NCBI GenBank assembly: GCA_013140805.1
Contig: JABFRW010000041.1
Location: forward strand, 1-34,816
Direction of reading: 5' to 3'
Source of the DNA: Candidatus Eisenbacteria bacterium
GTDB taxonomy: Bacteria > Eisenbacteria > RBG-16-71-46
Length of the DNA stretch: 34,816 nt
The notes under the pieces are model-generated. The model was not told where the DNA came from and ran no database searches. It was given only the letters and a program-made list of their open reading frames with translations. A program made the translations under genes and the position numbers. Every line of letters starts with the position of its first letter. Positions within the stretch are counted from its first letter, which is position 1. Below, in pieces: positions 6,863 to 13,991 of the stretch.

Positions 6863-9517
6863 ATGACGCATCGCTCGACTCGGTTTCGGTTGTGGTCGGC
6901 CGCGCTCGCCGTGCTCGGCGTCGCGGCGATCTGGCTCGGCCCGCGCCTGCTTCCAGCCTCGCGTCCGAGCGCCATGCACGCCGAGCGCGCCGACAAAGGC
7001 GGGAAGGACGAGGGCGGGCAATACCCCGGCGAGTGGTTCGCGCTGCAGCGCGCGTGGCCGTACGCCGAGATCCCGCAGGAGAAGTGGCACGCCGCGGTCG
7101 CTCGTGCGCGGCAGGATCGCGCCGGCCTGCCGAACAAGGCCGGTGGCGATCGCATCGCCGCCAGCTTGAACTGGACCAGCAGCGGGCCCTACAACATCGG
7201 CGGGCGCGTCACTGCGCTCGCGGTCGCACCGGGCGGAGCGAATGTCTATCTCGGCGCAGCCAACGGCGGCGTCTTCAAGTCGGTCAACGCAGGTGTGAAC
7301 TGGACGCCGATCTTCGACGAGTTCGGCATCTACTCGATCGGGGCACTCGAGCTGGATCCCTCCGACGCCAACGTGCTGTACGTGGGGACCGGCGAAGCGA
7401 ACTCGGCGGTCGATTCCTACGACGGCGCCGGTGTGTTCAAGAGCACGAACGCCGGCACCAGCTGGCAGCCGCTCGGCCTCGCGGAGACGCGCCGTATCGG
7501 CGCGATCGAGGTCGACCCGTCGAATCCCAATCGGGTCTACGTGGCGGCGATGGGAACCCAGTTCTCGACCAACTCGGACCGCGGGCTCTATCGCAGCGAG
7601 GACGGCGGGGCGAGCTGGTCCAAGACCCTGTTCCTCAACGACAGCACCGGGGTGATCGACATCGCGATCAATCCCGCGCATCCTGAAACGGTCTACTGCG
7701 CAACCTGGGAGCGGGTACGCCACTTCACCTATCGCCGCGCCTTCGGCCCGAGTTGCGGGATCTGGCGAAGCACCAATTTCGGCACCACCTGGACCCGGCT
7801 CCAGAACGGACTGCCGGCGCCGTCCGACGACGTGGGCCGCATCGGGCTTGCGATCGCGGCATCGAGTCCCTCGACGCTCTACGCGCAGATCATCCAGGGT
7901 GCGGCGCTCGGCTACAACGGTCTCGGCTTCTATCGCACCACCGACGCGGGTGAGAGCTGGACGCGCCGCGACACCGGTGCGGCGTTTCTCAATGCGTTCG
8001 GCGGCTTCGGCTGGTACTTCGGCGAGACCGTGGTGACGCCGACCAATCCCAGCATCGTCTATGCAACGGGCGTGAACTTTCTGCGTTCCACCGACGGCGG
8101 CGTGACGTGGGTGAACCGCACCGGTTCCGCGCACGTCGATCAGCACGCGCTGTGGATCGATCCCGCGAATCCCGCGCAACTCTACCTGGGCAACGACGGC
8201 GGATTCTTCTCGAGCATCAACTCCGGCGCCAACTGGACCAAGTCGCTCGACCTGCCGATCACGCAGTTCTACGCCGGCACCATCGATCCGTTCTTTCCCG
8301 AACGCCTGTTCGGTGGCACCCAGGACAACAATTCGATCCGTACTCCGACCGGCGCCACCAACGACTGGCTGCCGATGCTCGGGGGAGACGGCTTCTACGT
8401 GCTGGTCGATCCGACCAACAACGCGATCGTGTTCGCGGAGTCTCAGTACGCGTCGGGAGGCGCGGGTTTGCTGCGGTCCACGAACTTCGGCTTCTCTGGC
8501 TCGTTCATCGGACCTTCCGGCCTCTTCATCTCCGATCGCTTCAACTGGAGCACGCCCGCCGTGATGAGCCCGCACGATCACAACGTGCTGCTGCTTGGAA
8601 GCCAGCGCGTCTACAAGAGCACCGACAACGGCATCAGCTATTCGGTGGTGAGCTCCGACCTGACGCGCAACAACACCACCTCGTTGCTGTCCTTCAGCAC
8701 CCTGACGACGCTCGACATCTCGCCGGTCACCCCCCACCTCTACTACGCGGGTACGGACGACGGCCGCGTCTGGCGCTCTTCGAACGGCGGTACCGGCTGG
8801 ACCGAGATCACCGCCGGGCTGCCGATCCGATGGGTCACCCGCGTCACCGCGGATCCGGCGGATTCGAACGTGGTGTACGTGACGCATTCGGGCTTCGGCC
8901 AGGACGAGCACCTGGCGCACGTCCATCGCAGCACCAATCGCGGCGCGAGCTGGAGCGACATCGCGGCCGACCTGCCGGACGTGCCCGCGAACGACCTGCT
9001 GGTCGACCCCGCGAATCCCCAGCGCCTGTTCCTCGCCACCGACGTCGGGGTCTATACCACGGCGAATCGAGGCACGACCTGGTATCCGCTCGGTCAGGGA
9101 ATGCCGGTGCAGACCGTGTTCGACCTGGCGCTCGAGCCCTTCACTCGCAAGCTGGTGGCGTTCACTCACGGACGCTCGAGCTGGTCGCTGGCGCTCGCCG
9201 AGCTGCCGGTCGAGGTCGCGTCACGTGGCGAGCGCGGGCGCTTCGCGCTCGGCTCCGCGACTCCCAATCCGTTCCGCGGCCTCACCCGCATCGAACTGGA
9301 ACTGCCGAGCACGACCGTCGCCCAGGTGCGAGCGTTCGACGGCGCGGGGCGCGCGATCCGGGAACTGCATCGCGGCTCGCTCGCGGCCGGCCGTCATGCG
9401 ATCGAGTGGAACGGTCGCGACGATGCGGGCCGCCCGGTCTCTGCCGGGGTTTACTTCGTGCGCGCGACCCGCGCCGGTGGTGAGACGCGAACCACTCGGG
9501 TGGTGAAGCTTCGTTGA
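6863..9517 (+). CDS. secreted sortilin/BNR-repeat protein with FlgD-Ig-like C-terminal domain
   Basis: 884-residue exported protein. Residues 10-30 form a hydrophobic signal or anchor segment. From about residue 100 it is a beta-propeller-type array with many Asp-box (BNR) signatures: SVNAGVNW, STNAGTSW, SEDGGASW, STNFGTTW, TTDAGESW, STDGGVTW, SINSGANW, SSNGGTGW, STNRGASW and TANRGTTW. These alternate with DPxxxxxxYxG elements, as in VPS10/sortilin and xyloglucanase-like glycosyl hydrolases. The last 90 residues (from FALGSATPNPF to GVYFVRATRAGGE and a basic end) are a FlgD-Ig/type-A-sorting-like module, with SATPNPF in place of the usual LxxNPFNP. No catalytic pair can be identified by eye, so it may be an adhesin, a propeller scaffold or a glycosidase. 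Confidence 0.85.
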   Translation: MTHRSTRFRLWSAALAVLGVAAIWLGPRLLPASRPSAMHAERADKGGKDEGGQYPGEWFALQRAWPYAEIPQEKWHAAVARARQDRAGLPNKAGGDRIAASLNWTSSGPYNIGGRVTALAVAPGGANVYLGAANGGVFKSVNAGVNWTPIFDEFGIYSIGALELDPSDANVLYVGTGEANSAVDSYDGAGVFKSTNAGTSWQPLGLAETRRIGAIEVDPSNPNRVYVAAMGTQFSTNSDRGLYRSEDGGASWSKTLFLNDSTGVIDIAINPAHPETVYCATWERVRHFTYRRAFGPSCGIWRSTNFGTTWTRLQNGLPAPSDDVGRIGLAIAASSPSTLYAQIIQGAALGYNGLGFYRTTDAGESWTRRDTGAAFLNAFGGFGWYFGETVVTPTNPSIVYATGVNFLRSTDGGVTWVNRTGSAHVDQHALWIDPANPAQLYLGNDGGFFSSINSGANWTKSLDLPITQFYAGTIDPFFPERLFGGTQDNNSIRTPTGATNDWLPMLGGDGFYVLVDPTNNAIVFAESQYASGGAGLLRSTNFGFSGSFIGPSGLFISDRFNWSTPAVMSPHDHNVLLLGSQRVYKSTDNGISYSVVSSDLTRNNTTSLLSFSTLTTLDISPVTPHLYYAGTDDGRVWRSSNGGTGWTEITAGLPIRWVTRVTADPADSNVVYVTHSGFGQDEHLAHVHRSTNRGASWSDIAADLPDVPANDLLVDPANPQRLFLATDVGVYTTANRGTTWYPLGQGMPVQTVFDLALEPFTRKLVAFTHGRSSWSLALAELPVEVASRGERGRFALGSATPNPFRGLTRIELELPSTTVAQVRAFDGAGRAIRELHRGSLAAGRHAIEWNGRDDAGRPVSAGVYFVRATRAGGETRTTRVVKLR

Positions 9518-9578
9518 AGTGTTGCAGCGACTTGGCGGCGCAGCCGCATGTATCGCGGTCGCGGGCCATGTGAGGGCA

Positions 9579-9642
9579 TTTCCGACCGCGGTTGGAGCGG
9601 CCCGGATGTTGCAACGTTTCCGACCGCTCTGGACGCGGCCGG
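9579..9642 (+). repeat. imperfect direct repeats upstream of the HU promoter
   Basis: TTTCCGACCGC occurs at 9579-9589 and 9617-9627 (38-nt periodicity). Each copy continues with a similar TGGA and a GCGG-rich segment. A further pair, TGTTGCAGCG at 9520-9529 and TGTTGCAACG at 9607-9616, lies in the same gap. They precede the -35 element and could be operator-like. Confidence 0.4.
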
Positions 9643-9668
9643 AACGCGGGTGGGCGCGAGAAATCCCT

Positions 9669-9696
9669 TTGAAATCATGCACGGCGCTGCTATACA
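9669..9696 (+). promoter_or_regulatory. sigma-70-type promoter of the HU gene
   Basis: TTGAAA (-35) and TATACA (-10) are separated by 16 nt, in an otherwise GC-rich gap. Predicted transcription start is near 9703, giving a leader of about 75 nt before the HU start codon. Confidence 0.6.
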
Positions 9697-9776
9697 CACG
9701 CAGGGAAGGCGCACAGAGCGCTGATCCGTCCCTGAGGCTCGTACCATTTCCAAGGACAGGAAGGAGAGCGTCACTG

Positions 9777-10058
9777 ATGGCAAAGATGATGACGAAGTCG
9801 CAGATCGCCGCTCACATCGCGACCAAATTTGAGCTCACGAAGAAGACCGGCACCGCGATTCTCGAAGAGCTCGCGACGCTGGCCGCCAAGCAGGCGAAGA
9901 ATGGCTTCGTGTTCCCGGGCGTCGGCAAGCTCGTGGTCGTGAAGCGCAAGGCCCGCATGGGTCGCAACCCGCAGACCGGCGAAGCGATCAAGATTCCGGC
10001 GAAGACCGTGCTCAAGTTCCGGATCGCCAAGGCAATGAAGGAGCTGGCACTCAAGTAG
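9777..10058 (+). CDS. hup: HU/IHF-family DNA-binding protein
   Basis: 93-residue histone-like protein, the usual HU length. The N-terminal helices (MTKSQIAAHIATKFELTK then TAILEELATLAAK) form the dimer core. The DNA-binding arm is VFPGVGKLVVVKRKARMGRNPQTGEAIKIPAKTV by position (residues 45-78); it contains the GRNPxTGE signature with the intercalating proline. FRIAKAMKELAL closes the fold. AAGGAG sits 10 nt before the ATG. It has its own promoter and a strong intrinsic terminator, so it is monocistronic. It shapes the nucleoid and could assist loop formation at nearby promoters. HU and IHF subunits cannot be separated by eye, but the neighbourhood favours a single HU-like protein. Confidence 0.93.
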   Translation: MAKMMTKSQIAAHIATKFELTKKTGTAILEELATLAAKQAKNGFVFPGVGKLVVVKRKARMGRNPQTGEAIKIPAKTVLKFRIAKAMKELALK

Positions 10059-10078
10059 GCGGCTCCATTTGTACGATC

Positions 10079-10117
10079 GACGGCCCCGGGACTCACGCTC
10101 CGGGGCCGTCGTTTTTT
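10079..10117 (+). terminator. intrinsic terminator of the HU gene
   Basis: GACGGCCCCGG / CCGGGGCCGTC forms a perfect 11-bp stem with a 10-nt loop, followed by G and six T residues. It starts 20 nt after the HU stop. The opposite strand lacks a T-run, so it serves the rightward transcript only. Confidence 0.92.
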
Positions 10118-10148
10118 GCCTGGTGATGGGGTTCGCGCCGACTCGCGG

Positions 10149-11006
10149 CTAGAACAGCGTCTTGACCTGTTGCACCTCGTCCTCGATGTCCACCAGCAAC
10201 TCCGCCAGCTCCAGCTCGTCGAGCCCGCAGTGGTCGACCGCCGGAACGAGCGTCAGATCCAGGTCCGGCTCGGGGTGCAGGTGGAGACCGATCTTGCGTG
10301 CGATCGCATCGGCGGCCTGCACGCGTAGGGTGAGCCGATCGAGCGCGGCGTCGGTCGGATCGTGATGGCGACGCGCGACCACGCAGATCGGCTCCGGAAT
10401 CCGCCATTCGCGCAGGACCCGTTCGCCGAGCTCGGTGTGCAGCGCGTCGAACAGCTCATCGACCGTCGTGGTGGTGATCGGCGCCTCGCCCTCGCGTTCC
10501 AGCTCGTCGACCGCCTTGAGCACCAGCAGGCAGCCGCTGTCGTGAAGGAGCCCGGCGAGAAACGCCTCGGTCCGCTCTTCCCCCGCTCGCACCGCGAGCT
10601 GACGCGCGGCCACTGCGGTGGCGATCGACTGGTCCCACAGGCGATGCAGCAGCTCGGCACGGCGCGGATCCGACGAGACGAACTGATCGCGTTGAACGCT
10701 CACGGTGACGAGCGAGGTGATCTGCCGCAGGCCGAGGCGTGCGACCGACTCGCTCAGGTCCTGCACCGCACGCAGGCCGCCGAACGATGCGGAGTTCGCG
10801 AGCCGCAGCACCGACGAGGCGAGTGCCGGGTCGTTCTGAATCAGTTCCGCCACTCCGCGCGGATCCGCGGAATTCTCGTTCTGCAGCAGCTCGAGCAGCC
10901 GCTGCGCGATCTCGGGTAGCGGTGGCAATCCGAAACGCCCCGACGTGGTGAGCGAGCGGACGCGCTCGACCAGCGTCAGTGTGTCGGCATCTTTGCGAGC
11001 AGTCAT
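10149..11006 (-). CDS. HDOD domain signalling protein (copy 1)
   Basis: 285-residue single-domain HDOD protein. The HDOD core spans about residues 25-215: LPPLPEIAQRLLELL, then VAELIQNDPALASSVLRLANSASFG, the SVARLGLRQI segment, AGLLHDSGCLLVLK, and VARRHHDPTDAA. HDOD proteins lack the full HD phosphohydrolase site and act as output or scaffold modules in chemotaxis, virulence and surface-motility signalling. There is no fused receiver or GGDEF domain. Its start overlaps the stop of the PilB-like gene (ATGA), so it is co-translated with a pilus/secretion ATPase. That suggests it modulates that ATPase or a shared signalling pathway. Confidence 0.88.
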   Translation of the reverse strand: MTARKDADTLTLVERVRSLTTSGRFGLPPLPEIAQRLLELLQNENSADPRGVAELIQNDPALASSVLRLANSASFGGLRAVQDLSESVARLGLRQITSLVTVSVQRDQFVSSDPRRAELLHRLWDQSIATAVAARQLAVRAGEERTEAFLAGLLHDSGCLLVLKAVDELEREGEAPITTTTVDELFDALHTELGERVLREWRIPEPICVVARRHHDPTDAALDRLTLRVQAADAIARKIGLHLHPEPDLDLTLVPAVDHCGLDELELAELLVDIEDEVQQVKTLF

Positions 11007-12922
11007 CGAGGGCCTCCGGAGCGGATGAGTTCGAGCAGCACAGTGGGGCGTCGAGCGTCCGGGTCGCGCGGCGCATTCGCGACGATTTCGGACAGCGAGG
11101 TGTCCCCCTGCAGCGCCCGCATGACTCCGGACTCCTGAAGGGTCGAGAACACCGGAAGGTGGCGCGCCAGCGAACGCAATTCACGCGACGCGGCGCGACG
11201 CAGCACCGCATCGCGCAGGTCGTCGCTCGGCACCAGCACCTCGTGGATCGCGACGCGACCCTTGTATCCGGTGCCGTTGCAATTGGCGCATCCGCGGCCG
11301 GCCATCAGGCTGAGACCGGCGAGGTCGGCGCGTTCGATGTCGAGATAGCGCAGATCCTCGCGCAACGGCTCGACCGGCGAGGTGCAGTTCGGACACACGC
11401 GCCGCACCAGCCGCTGGGCCACGATCGCACTGATCGTCGAAGACACGAGGTAGGGCTCGACTCCGAGGTCGATCAGGCGGATGAGCGCCCCGACCGCGTC
11501 TTCGGTGTGAAGCGTCGAGAACACCTGATGACCGGTGAGCGCCGCCTCGACCGCCAGTGCGGCGGTTTCGCCGTCTCGGATCTCGCCGACCACGATGATG
11601 TCGGGATCCTGGCGCACGATCGCGCGCAGCGATTGCGCGAAGGTCGGCCCGGTCTTGCTGTTGATCGAGCACTGCGCCACGCCGGGGATCATGTATTCCA
11701 CCGGGTCCTCGGCGCTGATCACCTTGATGCCCGGATCATTCACGTAGTCCACGAACGAGTAGAGCGTCGTGGTCTTGCCGCTGCCGGTCGGGCCGGTCAC
11801 CAGGATGCAGCCCGCGTTCGCGCGCAACACGACGTCGCGCAACATCGAGAGCGGCCGCGCCTCGAAGCCGAGATCCTCGAGCGACACCAGCCCGCGACGG
11901 CGATCGAGCAGTCGCAGCACCGCGGTCTCGCCGAACATGCTGGCGTAGGTCGAAACACGAATGTCGATCTCGCCGCCGTCGAGCTTGACGCGGAAGCGGC
12001 CGTCCTGATGCAGGCGCCGTTCGGCGATGTCGGCGTCGGCCAGCACCTTGATGCGCGAGATGAGCTGCGGCGCGAACGCGGCGGGCAGTCCGGTGAGCGT
12101 CTGCATGACGCCGTCGACTCGCACCCGCACGCGCACCGTGCGCTCGAGCGGTTCGACGTGCAGATCGCTGGCACGCATCTGGATCGCGCGCATCAGCAGA
12201 TCGTCGAGAATTCCGATCGCGCCACGGCCCGATGGATCGTCGCTGGTGGTCTCGCGGATCTCGCGGTACTGGAGCGTGGTCCCGGCCGCGGGCACGTGGC
12301 CGTCGCGCAGGCGCTCCACCGTTTTGAGCGTCGCGACGATCTTCTCTTCGGCGGCGAGACAGGGGCGCACCGGCATGCGATAGATGCGCTCGAGTTCGGC
12401 CACGCACGCGACATCGAGCGGATCGGACATGGCGACCGACAGCTCCTCGTCGGCGACCCGCAGTGGCAGGACCCGATTGCGAACCAGGTACGGCACCGAG
12501 ACGTCGGCGAGCAGCGCCGGATCCACGAGTCCGGCATCGGGCTCGACGATCGGGAGGTCGTGCTTGAGCGAGACCGCGTTCATGAACTGCGCCTCGGTCA
12601 CGAGGCGCCGGCCGACCAGCACCTCACGCTCGGATCCGTCGGGATTCTGCGATCGCGCCAGCTGGTAAGCGGCGCGGCCCTCGGGGTCGAGCGCTCGATT
12701 GGCGACCAGGATCTCGTCGAGCGAGAGCGTCGCCTGATGCACGCGCAACACGCGTTCGTACTCGGAGCGTGCCAGCTGTCCGGTCGAAACCAGGATCTCG
12801 ACCGGCGACTTCGGCTGCTTCAGATGGGCCGAGACGCGGCGCGCGCGCGCCAGCTGGACTTCGCTGACGATGCCCTCGGCCAGCAGCTTCGACTCGAACG
12901 CATCCAGTTCGGCGTTGGGCAC
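11003..12922 (-). CDS. PilB/GspE-type secretion or pilus assembly ATPase
   Basis: 639-residue type II secretion/type IV pilus extension ATPase. The N-terminal 250 residues include T2SSE_N/MshEN-like segments (LVGRRLVTEAQFMNAV, then PYLVRNRVLPLRVADEELSVAMSDPLDV), but the RLG motif of c-di-GMP-binding MshEN domains is not conserved. The catalytic half carries SDLHVEP, Walker A GPTGSGKTTT, VEYMIPGVAQ, Walker B PDIIVVGEIRD with the catalytic Glu, the TGHQVFSTLHTEDA His box, and the tetracysteine zinc site CPNC and CANCNGTGYKG. The chosen start is GTG because GGGAGGGGAG sits just upstream; an upstream ATG would add 20 residues. No pilC, pilT, pilin or gsp gene is in the window, so it is an orphan here. 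PilB and GspE cannot be separated by sequence alone. Confidence 0.9.
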   Translation of the reverse strand: MPNAELDAFESKLLAEGIVSEVQLARARRVSAHLKQPKSPVEILVSTGQLARSEYERVLRVHQATLSLDEILVANRALDPEGRAAYQLARSQNPDGSEREVLVGRRLVTEAQFMNAVSLKHDLPIVEPDAGLVDPALLADVSVPYLVRNRVLPLRVADEELSVAMSDPLDVACVAELERIYRMPVRPCLAAEEKIVATLKTVERLRDGHVPAAGTTLQYREIRETTSDDPSGRGAIGILDDLLMRAIQMRASDLHVEPLERTVRVRVRVDGVMQTLTGLPAAFAPQLISRIKVLADADIAERRLHQDGRFRVKLDGGEIDIRVSTYASMFGETAVLRLLDRRRGLVSLEDLGFEARPLSMLRDVVLRANAGCILVTGPTGSGKTTTLYSFVDYVNDPGIKVISAEDPVEYMIPGVAQCSINSKTGPTFAQSLRAIVRQDPDIIVVGEIRDGETAALAVEAALTGHQVFSTLHTEDAVGALIRLIDLGVEPYLVSSTISAIVAQRLVRRVCPNCTSPVEPLREDLRYLDIERADLAGLSLMAGRGCANCNGTGYKGRVAIHEVLVPSDDLRDAVLRRAASRELRSLARHLPVFSTLQESGVMRALQGDTSLSEIVANAPRDPDARRPTVLLELIRSGGPR

Positions 12923-13023
12923 GACTCCCCTCCCTAGGTGGCGGCCGCAGGGGCTCCGCTCGCCGGCTTCCGTGCTCGGCATGAAACAACTCGAAACCGC
13001 GCAGAGGGCGGCTTCGGGGCAAA

Positions 13024-13050
13024 GTGTCGGCCGGAAGTGCTCTCAATTGA
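13024..13050 (-). promoter_or_regulatory. sigma-28-like promoter, leftward (PilB-HDOD operon)
   Basis: Read on the minus strand, TCAA (13050-13047), exactly 15 nt, then GCCGACAC (13031-13024). This resembles the FliA consensus TAAA-N15-GCCGATAA and the TCAAG-type variant known in some bacteria. Expected start near 13017, giving a leader of about 95 nt before the PilB-like GTG. It mirrors the rightward site at 13061-13087. FliA itself is encoded at 26908-27666. Confidence 0.6.
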
Positions 13051-13060
13051 ACGTGCCCCC

Positions 13061-13087
13061 TCAAACTCCGGGCGCGGCGGCCGACAC
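13061..13087 (+). promoter_or_regulatory. sigma-28-like promoter, rightward (HDOD-sthA-motAB operon)
   Basis: TCAA (13061-13064), 15 nt, then GCCGACAC (13080-13087). The spacing and core are identical to the leftward site. Predicted start near 13094 leaves a leader of about 37 nt, with GAGG before the ATG. Control of stator genes by sigma-28 is the rule in many flagellated bacteria, which supports the call. Confidence 0.65.
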
Positions 13088-13130
13088 TTGGACCTGTCAG
13101 CCGGTCCACCCCGGGTCCCTCGAGGAATTC

Positions 13131-13991
13131 ATGTCGTCCGCCACCCCGCTTCCTGTCCCCATGGATGAGGACTCGCTCGCGTCGGCGTTGCGCGCGCGCC
13201 TGGAGTCCGGCCCCATCGAACTGCCGCTGCTGCCGGAGACGGCCACGGCAGTGCTCGCCGCGTGTCGTCGCGACGAGAGCGGTACCCGCGAAGTCGCGCA
13301 GATCATGCAGCGCGACCCCGCGTTGACCGCGAACGTGCTGCGGATCGCGAACAGCGCGCTCTACTCGCGCGGCGCCGCGATCGTTTCGCTGCCCCACGCG
13401 GTCGGCCGGCTCGGGATCTCGACGGTCGGCGAAATCGCGGCGGCCGCGGTCATGCGCACCACGCTGTTCACCAACGCTCCGGAGGAAGTCTCGATCGAGG
13501 AGCTGTGGCGCCACTCCGCATGCTGCGCGAACTGGGCACGCGAGATCGCGCGCTATCGCCGCCACAGTGTCGAAGGCGCATTCCTGGCCGGACTGCTGCA
13601 CGATGTCGGAAAGCCGGTGCTCCACCATCTGATCGCGCAGGACAACGCGCACGCGCGGCATGCGATTCCGATCGAGGTCACGCGCAGGGTGGTCGAAGAC
13701 ATGCACGGCGAGATCGGCGGCCTGCTGGCCGAGCGCTGGAATCTGGCCGAGTGGATCGCGATCGCGATCGCGCACCATCACCACCCCGAGAACGCGCCTT
13801 CACATCCGTCCGAGGTGCACACGGTGGCACTCGCGAATCACTTCGCGCACGTGGTTTCGGATTCCAGTTTCACGAACATCTCCCATATCGCTCATCCGTC
13901 GGTCGATGTGCTCGACCTCTATGTCGAGGACCTCGAGGCGCTCGCCGAGCGTCGTGACGACGTGCACTCTGCCGTGGAGGCAATGCCGTGA
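13131..13991 (+). CDS. HDOD domain signalling protein (copy 2)
   Basis: 286-residue HDOD protein, a diverged paralogue of copy 1. Order of landmarks: IELPLLPETATAVLAA, QIMQRDPALTANVLRIANSALYS, HAVGRLGISTVGEIA, LWRHSACCANWAREIAR, FLAGLLHDVGKPVLHHL, HGEIGGLLAERWNL, and IAHHHHPENA. It keeps more HD-like residues (HDVGK and the HHHH cluster) than copy 1, so residual metal binding is possible. It is the first gene of the stator operon and overlaps sthA by 4 nt (GTGA). The start ATG is preceded by GAGG. A role in gating motility or late flagellar signalling is inferred from position only. Confidence 0.87.
   Translation: MSSATPLPVPMDEDSLASALRARLESGPIELPLLPETATAVLAACRRDESGTREVAQIMQRDPALTANVLRIANSALYSRGAAIVSLPHAVGRLGISTVGEIAAAAVMRTTLFTNAPEEVSIEELWRHSACCANWAREIARYRRHSVEGAFLAGLLHDVGKPVLHHLIAQDNAHARHAIPIEVTRRVVEDMHGEIGGLLAERWNLAEWIAIAIAHHHHPENAPSHPSEVHTVALANHFAHVVSDSSFTNISHIAHPSVDVLDLYVEDLEALAERRDDVHSAVEAMP

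Larger units (their letters stand above)
13022..13089. repeat. 12-bp inverted repeat spanning the divergent promoters
   Basis: AAGTGTCGGCCG (13022-13033) and CGGCCGACACTT (13078-13089) are perfect reverse complements with a 44-nt spacer. The arms coincide with the -10 halves of the two sigma-28-like promoters, so promoter duplication explains them better than an RNA hairpin does. Confidence 0.85.

Noticed and set aside
6716-9169. 817-residue minus-strand open frame opposite the sortilin-like gene
   Set aside because: Shadow of the plus-strand gene; no recognisable motif and biased composition.
9491-9504. ACCAC/GTGGT hairpin at the end of the sortilin-like gene as terminator
   Set aside because: Short 5-bp stem within coding sequence, with no T-rich tail.
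10079-10117. Bidirectional terminator serving also the HDOD/PilB operon
   Set aside because: On the minus strand the stem is followed by GATCGTAC and not by a T-run.
10981-10988. GCCGACAC on the minus strand inside HDOD copy 1, same as the sigma-28-like -10 core
   Set aside because: It encodes ADT in the protein, and 15 nt upstream reads GATG, not TCAA. Likely chance.
10979-12937. 652-residue plus-strand open frame opposite the PilB-like gene
   Set aside because: The minus-strand frame has full ATPase motifs; this one has none.
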